A stretch of 64,000 nt of DNA from an uncultured Alphaproteobacteria bacterium (GTDB lineage: Bacteria; Pseudomonadota; Alphaproteobacteria; RF32; CAG-239). Position numbers and translations under genes: made by a program. The number at the start of each line of letters is the position of its first letter. Positions within the stretch are counted from its first letter, which is position 1. The stretch lies in NCBI GenBank assembly GCA_934254915.1, contig CAKQMH010000009.1, forward strand, positions 14,307 through 78,306, written 5' to 3'. Positions 42,298 through 51,352 of the stretch are shown one piece after another. Below the pieces are notes generated by a model, which made no database searches, was not told where the DNA came from, and saw nothing but the letters and a program-made list of their open reading frames with translations.

Positions 42298-44445
42298 ATG
42301 AATCAGAATTTACAGGGTCTCGCCCAAAAATTAGGATTAGCCGACCGGTTTACCGATGCCGGTATAATGCGCCGTGAATATACGGTCAGTGATGAAACGC
42401 TGAAATTTTTTATCAAAACTTTGGGCTATAATGCTGATGATGAGGCTCATATTGCAGCTTCTTTCTCCAAACTTGCCGACAATGAGTGGAAACTTGGTTT
42501 TGAACCGGTTTGCGTCGTTGCTGCAGATAAAGTCGAGCTGCGCGTGGTTCTGCCCGAAGATGTCGCCCACGAATATTTTGCTTTGCGTCTTAGTTCGCAT
42601 GATGACAATCAAAAACAGGATGTTTCTTTTGAGGTTGCGGATGATGAGCAAACCGCGGTTGTCAAAAATAAAAAATTGCGCCGTTTGACAATCCGAATTA
42701 ATACATCGCTGCCGATTGGTTACTACGATGTAAGGTTAGGCGTAGCAGGTAAAAACTATAAAACTCTGCTGGCGGTTTGTCCGCTGCGTTGTTATGAAGC
42801 TCCGGCGATGGCTAATAAGCTTTGGGGATTTGCCGTGCAGTTGTATTCGGTCAAAAGCCAACGCAATTGGGGCGTCGGCGATTTTACCGATTTGTGCAAT
42901 TTGGTAAGAATTTGTTCGCGTGCCGGTGCGGCCGTCATCGGGCTGAACCCGCTTAATACCTTAATGCACAATTTTCCGGAAGATGCCAGCCCGTATCTTT
43001 CTATCAGCCGCTTGTTTCTGAATCCTATTTATATTGATGTTGAAGAAGTACCGGAATTTACCGCGGAAGATAAGGCTGAGGTCGATTCGGAGCTGCCGGA
43101 TTTGCGTGCTTCGGAGTTGATTCAATACACTAAGGTTTATAACTTGAAAATGCGGATGCTGGAGCGTTGCTATGCTCGTTTCAGCGCCGGCTTAAATCAG
43201 GAACGGCAGGCGGCTTTTCGAGCCTTTTGTCAGGAACAGGGCGAGGATTTACATAAGCTGGCCGTATTCCAGACTGTTTATGATGAAATGTGCCATAAAG
43301 TTTGGGGCGGGTGGTGTGCATGGCCTAAGGAATTGCAAAACCCCGATAATCCCGAAGTGCAAAAATATGCCGAAGAGCATAAGGAAAAAGTCGGATTTTT
43401 TAAGTATTTACAATTTGAGGCCGCTCGCCAACTTAATCGGGCACAAAATCTGGTGCGTGAATTAGGGCTTGGCATCGGCTTTTATCGTGATTTGGCCGTG
43501 GGGGTCGGTAAGGACAGTGCCGAGTTATGGAGCAATCCGCAGTTGTTTATTCCGAAAGTCGGTGCCGGTGCGCCGCCTGACGCGTTTTTCCCCACCGGGC
43601 AAAAATGGTGCTTGGGCGCTTTTAATCCTTTCAAGCTGAAAGAAAATCGCTATGAGGCTTTTTTGAAAATTTTACGCGCCAATATGAAAAATGCCGGAGC
43701 GTTGCGGATTGACCACGTTATGAGCCTGATGCGTTTATATCTTATTCCCGATAAATCCGAGCAGGGGACATATTTGTATTATAATTTTGCCGATATGCTT
43801 AATCTGGTGGCCTTGGAAAGTCATCTTAATCATTGTGCGGTTGTCGGCGAAAGTATCGGTAATGTACCTGAGGGTTTTTTGGAGATATTGCGCGAACGCA
43901 ATGTTCATTCACTCAGTGTATTGTGGGCTGAACGCTATGATTCGGGGTGGGGCGATTTCATCTCGCCTTCGGGATATCCGGCTACGGCTTTTACATCGGT
44001 TGGTACGCATGATATGGCGCCTTTGCGGATGTGGTGGTTCGGTTATGATATCGAGTTGAGCCGCTCTTTGGGGTTGATAGCCACGGAGGAAGATAAGCAA
44101 AACGCATACCATAAGCGCGAGCTTGATCGCTGGAAACTGTTATTTGCTTTAGACAGCAATGCTGTTTGGCCGCAGGATAACCTGCGCAAAGCCAATTATA
44201 TTTACGGCGAGGCTTATCCTGAGGGAATTGAGGAAGCGGTTCATCGCTTTGTTTCCCGCAGTGCTTCACAGGTCTTTTTGGCGCAGCTGGAAGATATTTT
44301 GCATGTCGAAAAACTGCAAAATCTTCCCGGCACTGATCGCGACAAACATCCGAATTGGCGGCGCAAACTTCCGGTCGATTTGGAAAAACTGGAAAATGAT
44401 ATTGCCTATATCCGTAATATTGCTGCTATCAAAAAGGAACGTTAA
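42298..44445 (+). CDS. malQ: 4-alpha-glucanotransferase (amylomaltase)
   Basis: A 715-residue GH77 enzyme. An N-terminal extension (about 1-160) of the kind found in long MalQ proteins is followed by the catalytic barrel: WGVGDFTDLCNLVRICSRAG, NPLNTLMHNFPEDASPYLSISR, GFYRDLAVGVGKDSAELW, ALRIDHVMSLMRLYLIP (nucleophile Asp), VVGESIGNVPEGFLEIL (acid/base Glu) and TSVGTHDMAPLRMWW. It disproportionates maltodextrins. GAGGAG at 42285-42290 fixes the start at the ATG 42298 rather than the TTG before it. The 107-bp gap to yajC has no clear terminator. Confidence 0.95.
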   Translation: MNQNLQGLAQKLGLADRFTDAGIMRREYTVSDETLKFFIKTLGYNADDEAHIAASFSKLADNEWKLGFEPVCVVAADKVELRVVLPEDVAHEYFALRLSSHDDNQKQDVSFEVADDEQTAVVKNKKLRRLTIRINTSLPIGYYDVRLGVAGKNYKTLLAVCPLRCYEAPAMANKLWGFAVQLYSVKSQRNWGVGDFTDLCNLVRICSRAGAAVIGLNPLNTLMHNFPEDASPYLSISRLFLNPIYIDVEEVPEFTAEDKAEVDSELPDLRASELIQYTKVYNLKMRMLERCYARFSAGLNQERQAAFRAFCQEQGEDLHKLAVFQTVYDEMCHKVWGGWCAWPKELQNPDNPEVQKYAEEHKEKVGFFKYLQFEAARQLNRAQNLVRELGLGIGFYRDLAVGVGKDSAELWSNPQLFIPKVGAGAPPDAFFPTGQKWCLGAFNPFKLKENRYEAFLKILRANMKNAGALRIDHVMSLMRLYLIPDKSEQGTYLYYNFADMLNLVALESHLNHCAVVGESIGNVPEGFLEILRERNVHSLSVLWAERYDSGWGDFISPSGYPATAFTSVGTHDMAPLRMWWFGYDIELSRSLGLIATEEDKQNAYHKRELDRWKLLFALDSNAVWPQDNLRKANYIYGEAYPEGIEEAVHRFVSRSASQVFLAQLEDILHVEKLQNLPGTDRDKHPNWRRKLPVDLEKLENDIAYIRNIAAIKKER

Positions 44446-44552
44446 ACATTCTTCTTTGATGATAAAAAACTTGTGAAATATTAAAAAATGCCCTATATAA
44501 GCAAAAGAACTTGGTATATAGTAATGCAAAAATAATATTTTAGGAGAAGAAA

Positions 44553-44933
44553 ATGTTTATAAATCCTGCTTTTGCACAAACAGCCGGTGCTGCTGCCGAA
44601 GGTTCTCTTTCCGGCACGCTGATTCAGTTGGGATTAATCTTTTTAATCTTTTATTTGCTGTTAATTCGTCCGCAACAGAAAAAAATTAAACAGCATGAAG
44701 CGATGCTCGCCACTATCAAAAAAGGCGATAAAATTATTACCGGCGGCGGTGTTTATGCCAAAGTCGTCAATGCGGATGATCCGGTTGATTTGCAAGTTGA
44801 AATCGCTAATGGTGTTGTCGTGACCGTTAACCGCGGGATGGTTCGCGAACTGTTATCCGATGTTGCAAAAGTTGAAGCTAAACCCGCAGCTAAAAAAGTT
44901 AAGGCTGCTAACTCTAACAAAGCAAAAAAATAA
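44553..44933 (+). CDS. yajC: Preprotein translocase subunit YajC
   Basis: A 126-residue single-pass inner-membrane protein, associated with the SecDF complex. MFINPAFAQ at the start is the alphaproteobacterial type, followed by a helix (LIQLGLIFLIFYLLLI) and RPQQKKIKQHEAML, then the conserved KGDKIITGGGVYAKVV and VTVNRGMVREL. A basic Lys/Ala tail ends the chain. Ribosome site AGGAGAAG. First of yajC-secD-secF. Confidence 0.96.
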   Translation: MFINPAFAQTAGAAAEGSLSGTLIQLGLIFLIFYLLLIRPQQKKIKQHEAMLATIKKGDKIITGGGVYAKVVNADDPVDLQVEIANGVVVTVNRGMVRELLSDVAKVEAKPAAKKVKAANSNKAKK

Positions 44934-44945
44934 AAAGGCAATCTC

Positions 44946-46490
44946 ATGTACAAACTATCTAAATCAAGAGTTTTGATTATTCTTGCTATTTGTGCCGTCG
45001 GTGTCTTTTTTGCCATTCCTAATGTGATAAGCAATAAAGATGCTTTGCCCAAATGGTGGCAGCCGGTTAATCTCGGCTTGGATTTGCAGGGTGGTTCTAA
45101 CTTGCTGCTGCAGGTTAAAATCGACGATGTCGTCAAGGAAAGAATGTCATCAATTGAAGATTCTGCTCGTCAAATTTTGCGCGAGAATAAAATCCGTTAT
45201 CAGAATCTGCAAGCCGGAGCAGCTTCGGTTAAGGTCAAAATTGATAACCTTAATGCTCGTAACAAAGCAGCCTCACTGTTCCGTAAAATCGACAGCGGCA
45301 TTGAGGTTACTGAAACCGAAGACGGAAATTTGGAAATTGCCTATAATGACGTTGAATTAAATAAACTCAAAATGCGCGTGGTCGATCAGTCGATTGAAAT
45401 CGTCCGCCGCCGTATTGACGAACTCGGGACTAAAGAACCGGTTATTCAAAGTCAAGGTACTGACCGTATTGTTGTCCAGCTACCTGGTTTACAAAACCCC
45501 GAATATGTTAAAACCCTGTTAGGTAAAACCGCTAAAATGTCATTCCACTTGGTTGACAGCCGTTCGACAGCGGCTGAAGCCCGCCGTGGTAAATTATCCG
45601 CTACTTCTAAACTGGCTCAAGGTTCGGAAGGTGAATATTATGTCATCAGCCGCAAGCCGATTATCGGGGGTGAAAATCTGGTCGATGCTCAGCCGTCATT
45701 CCAGGAAGGCGAACCGGTTGTAAGCTTTAAGTTTAACTCTTTGGGTGGCAAAAAATTCGGCGAAGTTACCAAAAATAATATCGGTGAAAGATTAGCCATT
45801 GTTTTGGATAACGAAGTTATTTCTGCTCCGACGATTCAAAGCGCTATTATGGGTGGTTCGGGCATCATCAGCGGCAGCTTTACGGTTAAATCGGCTAACG
45901 ACTTAGCTTTGTTGCTGCGTTCCGGTGCATTGCCTGCGCCGTTGGAGGTTTTGGAAGAAAGAACCGTCGGCGCCGGCTTGGGTGCTGATTCCATTCGCGA
46001 AGGTATTGTCGCTTCCCTTATCGGGCTTGTAGCCGTTGTGGTCTTTATGGTTGCCGCTTATGGTTTGTTTGGCGTCTTCACCACCATTACCGTTTTTGCC
46101 AACCTGATTTTGATGTTGGGTGCGTTGAGCTTTATGGGTGCAACCTTAACTCTCCCCGGAATCGCCGGTATTATCTTGACTATCGGTATGGCGGTTGATG
46201 CCAATGTGCTGATTTTTGAAAGAATGCGTGAGGAAGTCAAAGCCGGACGTTCGACTAAAGACGCCGCTGATGCCGGATTTACCGAAGCTTGGGCGACTAT
46301 TGTCGATTCAAACCTGACAACTTTGGTCGCGGCGGTTGTTTTGTTCTATTTCGGAACCGGTCCGGTCAGAGGTTTTGCCGTTACATTGGCTATCGGTATT
46401 GCAACCTCAATGTTTACTTCGGTAACCGTCACTCGCTTAATTATCACCAGCTGGCTGCAAAAGTATAAGCCGACCAGACTGCCAATCTAA
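44946..46490 (+). CDS. secD: Protein translocase subunit SecD
   Basis: A 514-residue inner-membrane protein using the proton gradient to pull secreted proteins out of SecYEG. One N-terminal helix, a large periplasmic P1 domain starting at LGLDLQGGSNLLLQV, IVRRRIDELGTKEPVIQ and IVVQLPGLQNPEYVK, then helices with GIAGIILTIGMAVDANVLIFERMREE, the SecD DVN-F-E-R motif. Slightly shorter than E. coli SecD, as usual outside gammaproteobacteria. Confidence 0.97.
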   Translation: MYKLSKSRVLIILAICAVGVFFAIPNVISNKDALPKWWQPVNLGLDLQGGSNLLLQVKIDDVVKERMSSIEDSARQILRENKIRYQNLQAGAASVKVKIDNLNARNKAASLFRKIDSGIEVTETEDGNLEIAYNDVELNKLKMRVVDQSIEIVRRRIDELGTKEPVIQSQGTDRIVVQLPGLQNPEYVKTLLGKTAKMSFHLVDSRSTAAEARRGKLSATSKLAQGSEGEYYVISRKPIIGGENLVDAQPSFQEGEPVVSFKFNSLGGKKFGEVTKNNIGERLAIVLDNEVISAPTIQSAIMGGSGIISGSFTVKSANDLALLLRSGALPAPLEVLEERTVGAGLGADSIREGIVASLIGLVAVVVFMVAAYGLFGVFTTITVFANLILMLGALSFMGATLTLPGIAGIILTIGMAVDANVLIFERMREEVKAGRSTKDAADAGFTEAWATIVDSNLTTLVAAVVLFYFGTGPVRGFAVTLAIGIATSMFTSVTVTRLIITSWLQKYKPTRLPI

Positions 46491-46508
46491 CAGAAAGGAA
46501 TTTTTCAG

Positions 46509-47450
46509 ATGTTGAAAGTTTTTAAATGGGTCACCAAAGATACGACCATTGACTTTATGAAAGGCAGAAAGTTCACTTATGCTCTGTCCACAATTATGGT
46601 GTTGCTGTCTATTGCCAGTATCGCTTTTAAGGGCTTCAATTATGGTATCGACTTTTCCGGCGGTATCTTAATGGAACTTAAGAGTGAAAATCCGATAGAT
46701 GTTGAAACCTTGCGCGCGCAATTAAGCCATGTTGACTTAGACGATGTTAATATTCAAACCATCGGTGAAGTCGGCGATGAGGTTATGATTCGCGCTCAGG
46801 CTAAAGGACTGGATGAAAAAGAACAAATGGCCGCCGTCAACCAAATCAAATCGACATTGGGTGCTGAATATGACTACCGCCGTGTAGAATTAGTCGGCCC
46901 GCAAGTCGGCAGTGAGCTGAAAAAAGCCGGTATTGTCGCCTCTTTGATTGCCGTGTTTGCGATTACGGCCTACATTTGGTTTCGCTTTGAGTGGCAATTT
47001 GCTCTTGGCGCTATGATCGGCTTAATTCACGATATTTTGGTCACGGTTGGTTTATTGTCATTTTTGAATTTTGACTTTAGCTTAACCACTATTGCCGCAA
47101 TTTTAACTCTTGCCGGTTACTCAGTTAATGATACGGTGGTTACCTATGACCGTATTCGTGAAAATTTGCGCAAGTTTAAGAAAATGCCGCAATATGAATT
47201 GTTGAACAAGAGTATTAATGACATTTTCTCGCGTACTATTTTGACCGGATGCACAACTCTCCTGGCGGCAGCAGCGCTGCTGATTTGGGGTGGTGATACA
47301 CTCCGCAGTTTCTCCTTCACGATTGTGTTCGGCGTAATTGTCGGAACATATTCGTCCATCTACGTTTCCGGCGTGTTCTTAAATCTGTTCGACCTTCGGG
47401 CTTCGCAGGATGAACGAGTTATCAACCCGTTTGGAAATGTCAAAGACTAG
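46509..47450 (+). CDS. secF: Protein translocase subunit SecF
   Basis: A 313-residue partner of SecD. FNYGIDFSGGILMEL is the SecF start motif; GPQVGSELKKAGIVASLI and ALGAMIGLIHDILVTVGLLS follow; then TLAGYSVNDTVVTYDRIREN carries the N-D-T-V-x-x-x-D-R motif. Ribosome site AGAAAGGA. The operon ends at a strong terminator 18 bp after the stop. Confidence 0.97.
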   Translation: MLKVFKWVTKDTTIDFMKGRKFTYALSTIMVLLSIASIAFKGFNYGIDFSGGILMELKSENPIDVETLRAQLSHVDLDDVNIQTIGEVGDEVMIRAQAKGLDEKEQMAAVNQIKSTLGAEYDYRRVELVGPQVGSELKKAGIVASLIAVFAITAYIWFRFEWQFALGAMIGLIHDILVTVGLLSFLNFDFSLTTIAAILTLAGYSVNDTVVTYDRIRENLRKFKKMPQYELLNKSINDIFSRTILTGCTTLLAAAALLIWGGDTLRSFSFTIVFGVIVGTYSSIYVSGVFLNLFDLRASQDERVINPFGNVKD

Positions 47451-47467
47451 GCTTATAATCAACTGAT

Positions 47468-47506
47468 AAATGCCGCAGCTTCAAAGTTGCGGCATTTATT
47501 TTTTAT
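47468..47506 (+). terminator. Intrinsic terminator of yajC-secDF
   Basis: 10-bp stem AAATGCCGCA/TGCGGCATTT followed by ATTTTTT. Confidence 0.9.
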
Positions 47507-47519
47507 AAGTAAAGAAAAT

Positions 47520-48161
47520 TTATTTGGCGGTATAAATTCGCATATTTTTGATATTCACCGCGGCCGGATGATCAGGCAGACCGCTCAAAAGAATATTGAA
47601 TAAAGCTTTTTTGCCTGTTCCTTCCGGAAATTCTTGCTGCCAAATGGTCGTGTCTTGCCAGTTCAAGGCCATGCGGTTAGCATATTTTTCAAAACTTAAG
47701 GTGTAGAAAACATCCGGTTTCCAGATTCCACCGCTGCTTTCGGCAATAAGTTTGCCGTTGTTATGAACTCTTAAGCGATAACCTTCATCAGGCATTTGTC
47801 GCATTTCAAAACTGTAATTTTCGCCATTGGCACTGTTCACGACAATAAATTTCACAATGCCGGATTGCGTCAGACTCATTAAATCAAATTTAACAATGAA
47901 GTCAGTGCGGAATTTTTGCGGTAAAGTCAGCGAAACACCTTCTGAGCCGATGCTTTCCTGCATATAAAAAACTTTTTTGTTGATTTCCGAAATCGATTCG
48001 CCGCGATTATTCAGCCATTGCTGCAGCTCTGTTGCCGCAACTCTTCTTCCGCTCAAGCCGTTAAGCATATCTTTGCTGGTTTTGAGCTGATTGTTAATTA
48101 CAACGGCTGAAACCGACCCGATAAGAATTGCTGCTGCACTCCAAAGTAAATATCGTTTCAT
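47520..48161 (-). CDS. Uncharacterised exported/anchored protein, lectin-like beta-sandwich pattern
   Basis: A 213-residue protein with an N-terminal signal-anchor (YLLWSAAAILIGSVSAVVI). The rest is beta-rich, with FIVKFDLMSL, YSFEMRQMPDEGYRLRVHN and ILLSGLPDHPAAVNIKNMRIY, resembling concanavalin/LamG-like jelly rolls that end in 'v-x-I-x-N-M-R-I-Y'. The start at 48161 has GGAAG upstream; this site lies in the last codons of trpS, so the two genes are coupled. Function unknown. Confidence 0.65.
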   Translation of the reverse strand: MKRYLLWSAAAILIGSVSAVVINNQLKTSKDMLNGLSGRRVAATELQQWLNNRGESISEINKKVFYMQESIGSEGVSLTLPQKFRTDFIVKFDLMSLTQSGIVKFIVVNSANGENYSFEMRQMPDEGYRLRVHNNGKLIAESSGGIWKPDVFYTLSFEKYANRMALNWQDTTIWQQEFPEGTGKKALFNILLSGLPDHPAAVNIKNMRIYTAK

Positions 48162-48165
48162 AGGC

Positions 48166-49200
48166 TTATCTTCCAAAAACCGCATCTTTTAAGCGTTTTA
48201 AGGTTGCCTGAGCTGCCGGACGAGCTTTGGCCGCGCCTTGCGCCAGCAATTCCTCAACCTCATCATAGTGAGCCATATAATAATTATATTTTTCTCTGGC
48301 TTCTTTCACTTCGGTAATTACGGCCTCCAATAACATATTTTTGATATGTCCGTAGCCGAGTTTTCCTGCGCGCAGACCTTCGGCCATTTCTTGAACTTTG
48401 GCCTGTGGAGCCAGTGCTTTATAAATTTGATAAACTAAAATCTCATCGGGATTTTTCGGTTCTTCCAACGGGCGTGAATCTGTTTTGACCGCAAAAACGG
48501 CTTTTTTCAAGGTCGCATCATCGGCAAAAGCCGGAATAACATTGCCGTAAGATTTGCTCATCTTGCGCCCGTCAATGCCAGGAATAACCGCTACATTTTC
48601 ATCGGCATAATAAGTCGGCAGGTGCAACAATTCTTTATTATAATGGGCATTGATAGCACCGGCAATGTCACGGGCAATTTCCACATGTTGAATTTGATCT
48701 TTGCCCACCGGTACAACATCCGTATCATAAGCCAAAATATCCGCCGCCATTAAAGTCGGATAAGTGTAAAGCCCCATATTGATACCATCGTCATCCGGTT
48801 TGTCGGCGGCATGGTTTTTATCAACTGCGGCTTTATAGGCATGCGCCTTATTCATAAAACCTTTAGGGGTGTAGGCGTATAAAATCGTGGTGATTTCCGG
48901 AATTTCCGGAATATCCGACTGTCGATAAAAATAAGACACATCTGGGTTTAGCCCGGCCGCCAGATAAATACAGGCGATTTCTTTCATTTTTTGGTTCAGA
49001 ACTGCCGGATCTTTTTCCGCATTTATGGCATGATAATCGGCAATAAACATATAATGTTTGCCGCCATTTCGGGCTGCCGCGCTTCCCAAAGCAATCGCCG
49101 GCTTAATCGCGCCCAAATAATTTCCCAGATGCGGAGTGCCGGTTGGTTTAACGCCGGTAAGAACAACTTTACCTTCAAACATTTCAGTGCCTTTCATCAT
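48166..49200 (-). CDS. trpS: Tryptophanyl-tRNA synthetase
   Basis: A class I synthetase of about 344 residues. LTGVKPTGTPHLGNYLGAIKP contains the HIGH-equivalent (HLGN); MAADILAYDTDVVPVGKDQ binds tryptophan; DGRKMSKSYGNVIP is the KMSKS loop. Start is either ATG 49200 or ATG 49182 (MFEGKVVL); neither has a strong ribosome site. Downstream on the same strand is the anchored beta-rich protein gene. Confidence 0.97.
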   Translation of the reverse strand: MMKGTEMFEGKVVLTGVKPTGTPHLGNYLGAIKPAIALGSAAARNGGKHYMFIADYHAINAEKDPAVLNQKMKEIACIYLAAGLNPDVSYFYRQSDIPEIPEITTILYAYTPKGFMNKAHAYKAAVDKNHAADKPDDDGINMGLYTYPTLMAADILAYDTDVVPVGKDQIQHVEIARDIAGAINAHYNKELLHLPTYYADENVAVIPGIDGRKMSKSYGNVIPAFADDATLKKAVFAVKTDSRPLEEPKNPDEILVYQIYKALAPQAKVQEMAEGLRAGKLGYGHIKNMLLEAVITEVKEAREKYNYYMAHYDEVEELLAQGAAKARPAAQATLKRLKDAVFGR

Positions 49201-49277
49201 TTTTTTTATTGAATTTATTTATAAAATGGATACTCTAACTCCAAATATAAATCAACCACTTTTTAGGATAAATACAG

Positions 49278-50558
49278 ATGTTGGATATTAAATATATTGT
49301 CGAAAATACAGATACAGTAAAAAACAGTTTGGCGAAAAAAGGCTTTGCCCCCGAAAATGTCGACAATCTTATCTCATCCTATCTGAAAATGAACAAGCTT
49401 AAAACTTCTTCTCAGGCTTTGGCGGAAGAAAAAAATCGTTTGAGCAATTCTATTAAAACCGCCTCAGCCGAAGAACGTCCCGCTATCATTGCCAAGAGCC
49501 GTGAAGTCGGGGAAGAACTGAAAAAAGAACAAGATGAATTAAACGAAATTCAGGCCGAATTTGATGATATGATGCTGCGGATGCCTAACTATCCCAGCCC
49601 TGATTGTCCGGTCGGACCTGACGAAAGCGGCAATAAGGTTTTGCGCAAAGTCGGTGAGCCTCGTAAGTTTGACTTCACCCCGCGTGATCATATCGAACTT
49701 ATGGAGTTAAACGACTGGTCGGAGATGGATAGAATAACCAAAGTCTGCGGTTCGCGCACTTATGCCATTAAGAATGATTTGGCACAGCTGGAACTGGCTA
49801 TTCATATGATGGTTTTGGACAAGCTGCGTTCATATGGTTTCAGCGTTATTACCGTTCCGGCTTTGTCAAAGGAAAAACCGTTGTACGGGCAGGGATATTT
49901 GCCGTTCTCGCGCGATGAAATTTATTATATGCCGGCTGATGATTTGTATCTGTCGGGTACGGCGGAATTGATTCTGAACTCACTGCGCGCCGATGAAATC
50001 ATTCCTGAAAACGAGCTACCGATTTTGTATGCTGGTTTTTCGCCGTGTTTCCGCCGCGAGGCCGGAGCTGCCGGTAAAGATACCCGCGGTTTGGTTCGTG
50101 TCCACCAGTTTATGAAAACCGAACAATTCGTTATTTGCAAAAATGACATTGCCGAAAGCGACAAATGGCATAAAAAATTGTTGGCAATTTCTGAGGAAGT
50201 TCTGCAGGATTTGGAATTGCCGTATCAGGTTTTGGATATTTGCACCGGCGATATGGGCGCTCCCAAATTCCGCCAATATGATTTGGAAGCTTGGGTTCCG
50301 AGCCAAAACTGCTATCGAGAAACCCATTCTTGCTCTAATATTACCGATTGGCAGGCTCGTCGTACCAACTTACGTTATCGTGATAATGCCGATGGCAAAG
50401 TTAAATATGTTCATACGCTTAACAATACCGGTATTGCTACACCGCGTGCGTTAGTTCCGTTTATTGAAAATCATCAAAACGCTGACGGCACGGTTAATAT
50501 TCCGGCAAAATTGCGCCCGTATTTGGGTGGCAAGACCAAAATCGGCAAAAATGCCTAA
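49278..50558 (+). CDS. serS: Seryl-tRNA synthetase
   Basis: A 426-residue class II synthetase: N-terminal coiled-coil arm (about 25-105; KNRLSNSIKTASAEERPAII), then catalytic motifs: SGTAELILNSL, FRREAGAAGKDTRGLVRVHQF (motif 2), TGDMGAPKFRQYDLEAWVP, and NNTGIATPRALVPFIENHQ (motif 3). The small third motif-1 region EMNDWS-like text is present (MELNDWSEM). Ends 12 bp before a good terminator. Confidence 0.97.
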   Translation: MLDIKYIVENTDTVKNSLAKKGFAPENVDNLISSYLKMNKLKTSSQALAEEKNRLSNSIKTASAEERPAIIAKSREVGEELKKEQDELNEIQAEFDDMMLRMPNYPSPDCPVGPDESGNKVLRKVGEPRKFDFTPRDHIELMELNDWSEMDRITKVCGSRTYAIKNDLAQLELAIHMMVLDKLRSYGFSVITVPALSKEKPLYGQGYLPFSRDEIYYMPADDLYLSGTAELILNSLRADEIIPENELPILYAGFSPCFRREAGAAGKDTRGLVRVHQFMKTEQFVICKNDIAESDKWHKKLLAISEEVLQDLELPYQVLDICTGDMGAPKFRQYDLEAWVPSQNCYRETHSCSNITDWQARRTNLRYRDNADGKVKYVHTLNNTGIATPRALVPFIENHQNADGTVNIPAKLRPYLGGKTKIGKNA

Positions 50559-50570
50559 GCTTTTTTTTGA

Positions 50571-50595
50571 AGGCTCGCTTATGGCGGGCCTTTTT
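50571..50595 (+). terminator. Intrinsic terminator of serS
   Basis: 8-bp stem AGGCTCGC/GCGGGCCT (one G-T pair) then TTTTT. Confidence 0.85.
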
Positions 50596-50606
50596 AGTGA
50601 GGGAAA

Positions 50607-51290
50607 ATGTCAACGCTGAATTTCAATATGCTTGAAGCCGTCATCTTTGATTGGGATAACACCTTAGCTGATACTCAGCCGGTTATTGTCGCGGCGATTA
50701 ATCAGACTTTGCGGGAATATGGTTTGCCTCCGTTATCGGCAATGATGAAGTTTTATAATCATCAATTGTCGTTTTGGAACAACTTTCCTAATTTGTTCGG
50801 AGCAGATAAGGCTGCTGCCGCTTATGAAACTTATTGCCGGCATTATAAGCGGTTAGCTCCGCAATTGCTGCATGGTTTTGACGGTGTCGAAGATGTGTTG
50901 CAGTTTTTGCACCGCCGGCACATCAAGCTGTTGATTGTCAGCAACAAAGACCGCCGCTTGTTGGAGTATGAATTGCCGCTGCTGTATTCACCGTCACTTT
51001 TTGCCGTCACCCTTTGCGGGCATGAGGCTTCGGCTGATAAACCGAGTCCGGCGCCATTGTTGGAGGTTTTACAAAAATTACCGCAGCCGCCGCAGATTTC
51101 TCCCGCCGGCGTCTGGATGGTAGGCGATACTCCGCAAGACAGCAATGCTGCACTGGCGGCCGGTGTGCTGCCGATTCGCATTGGCTTGCCGATCTGGCAA
51201 GATAATGAAACTCCTAATCCGGAGATTGTTTATTTTAATGATTTTCGGCATTTTTATCGTCAATTGTCATCACCTGCGGCTAAATTTTAG
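50607..51290 (+). CDS. HAD-family phosphatase
   Basis: A 227-residue haloacid-dehalogenase-fold hydrolase. AVIFDWDNTLADT gives the nucleophile Asp with DxD; LLIVSNKDRRLLE is motif II (Ser/Thr position S-N-K); GDTPQDSNAALAAG is motif IV, and Lys lies in ADKPSPAPLLE. Similar to phosphoglycolate phosphatase/GmhB-type enzymes; the substrate is not determined. Ribosome site GAGGG. It heads the run HAD, MEMO/AMMECR1, M49-like, sdaA on the plus strand. Confidence 0.85.
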   Translation: MSTLNFNMLEAVIFDWDNTLADTQPVIVAAINQTLREYGLPPLSAMMKFYNHQLSFWNNFPNLFGADKAAAAYETYCRHYKRLAPQLLHGFDGVEDVLQFLHRRHIKLLIVSNKDRRLLEYELPLLYSPSLFAVTLCGHEASADKPSPAPLLEVLQKLPQPPQISPAGVWMVGDTPQDSNAALAAGVLPIRIGLPIWQDNETPNPEIVYFNDFRHFYRQLSSPAAKF

Positions 51291-51352
51291 CAAAATATTA
51301 AATCCCGTTATGCTATAAAGAATAATAGTTTTAAAAATGCGGCGAGGCAAAA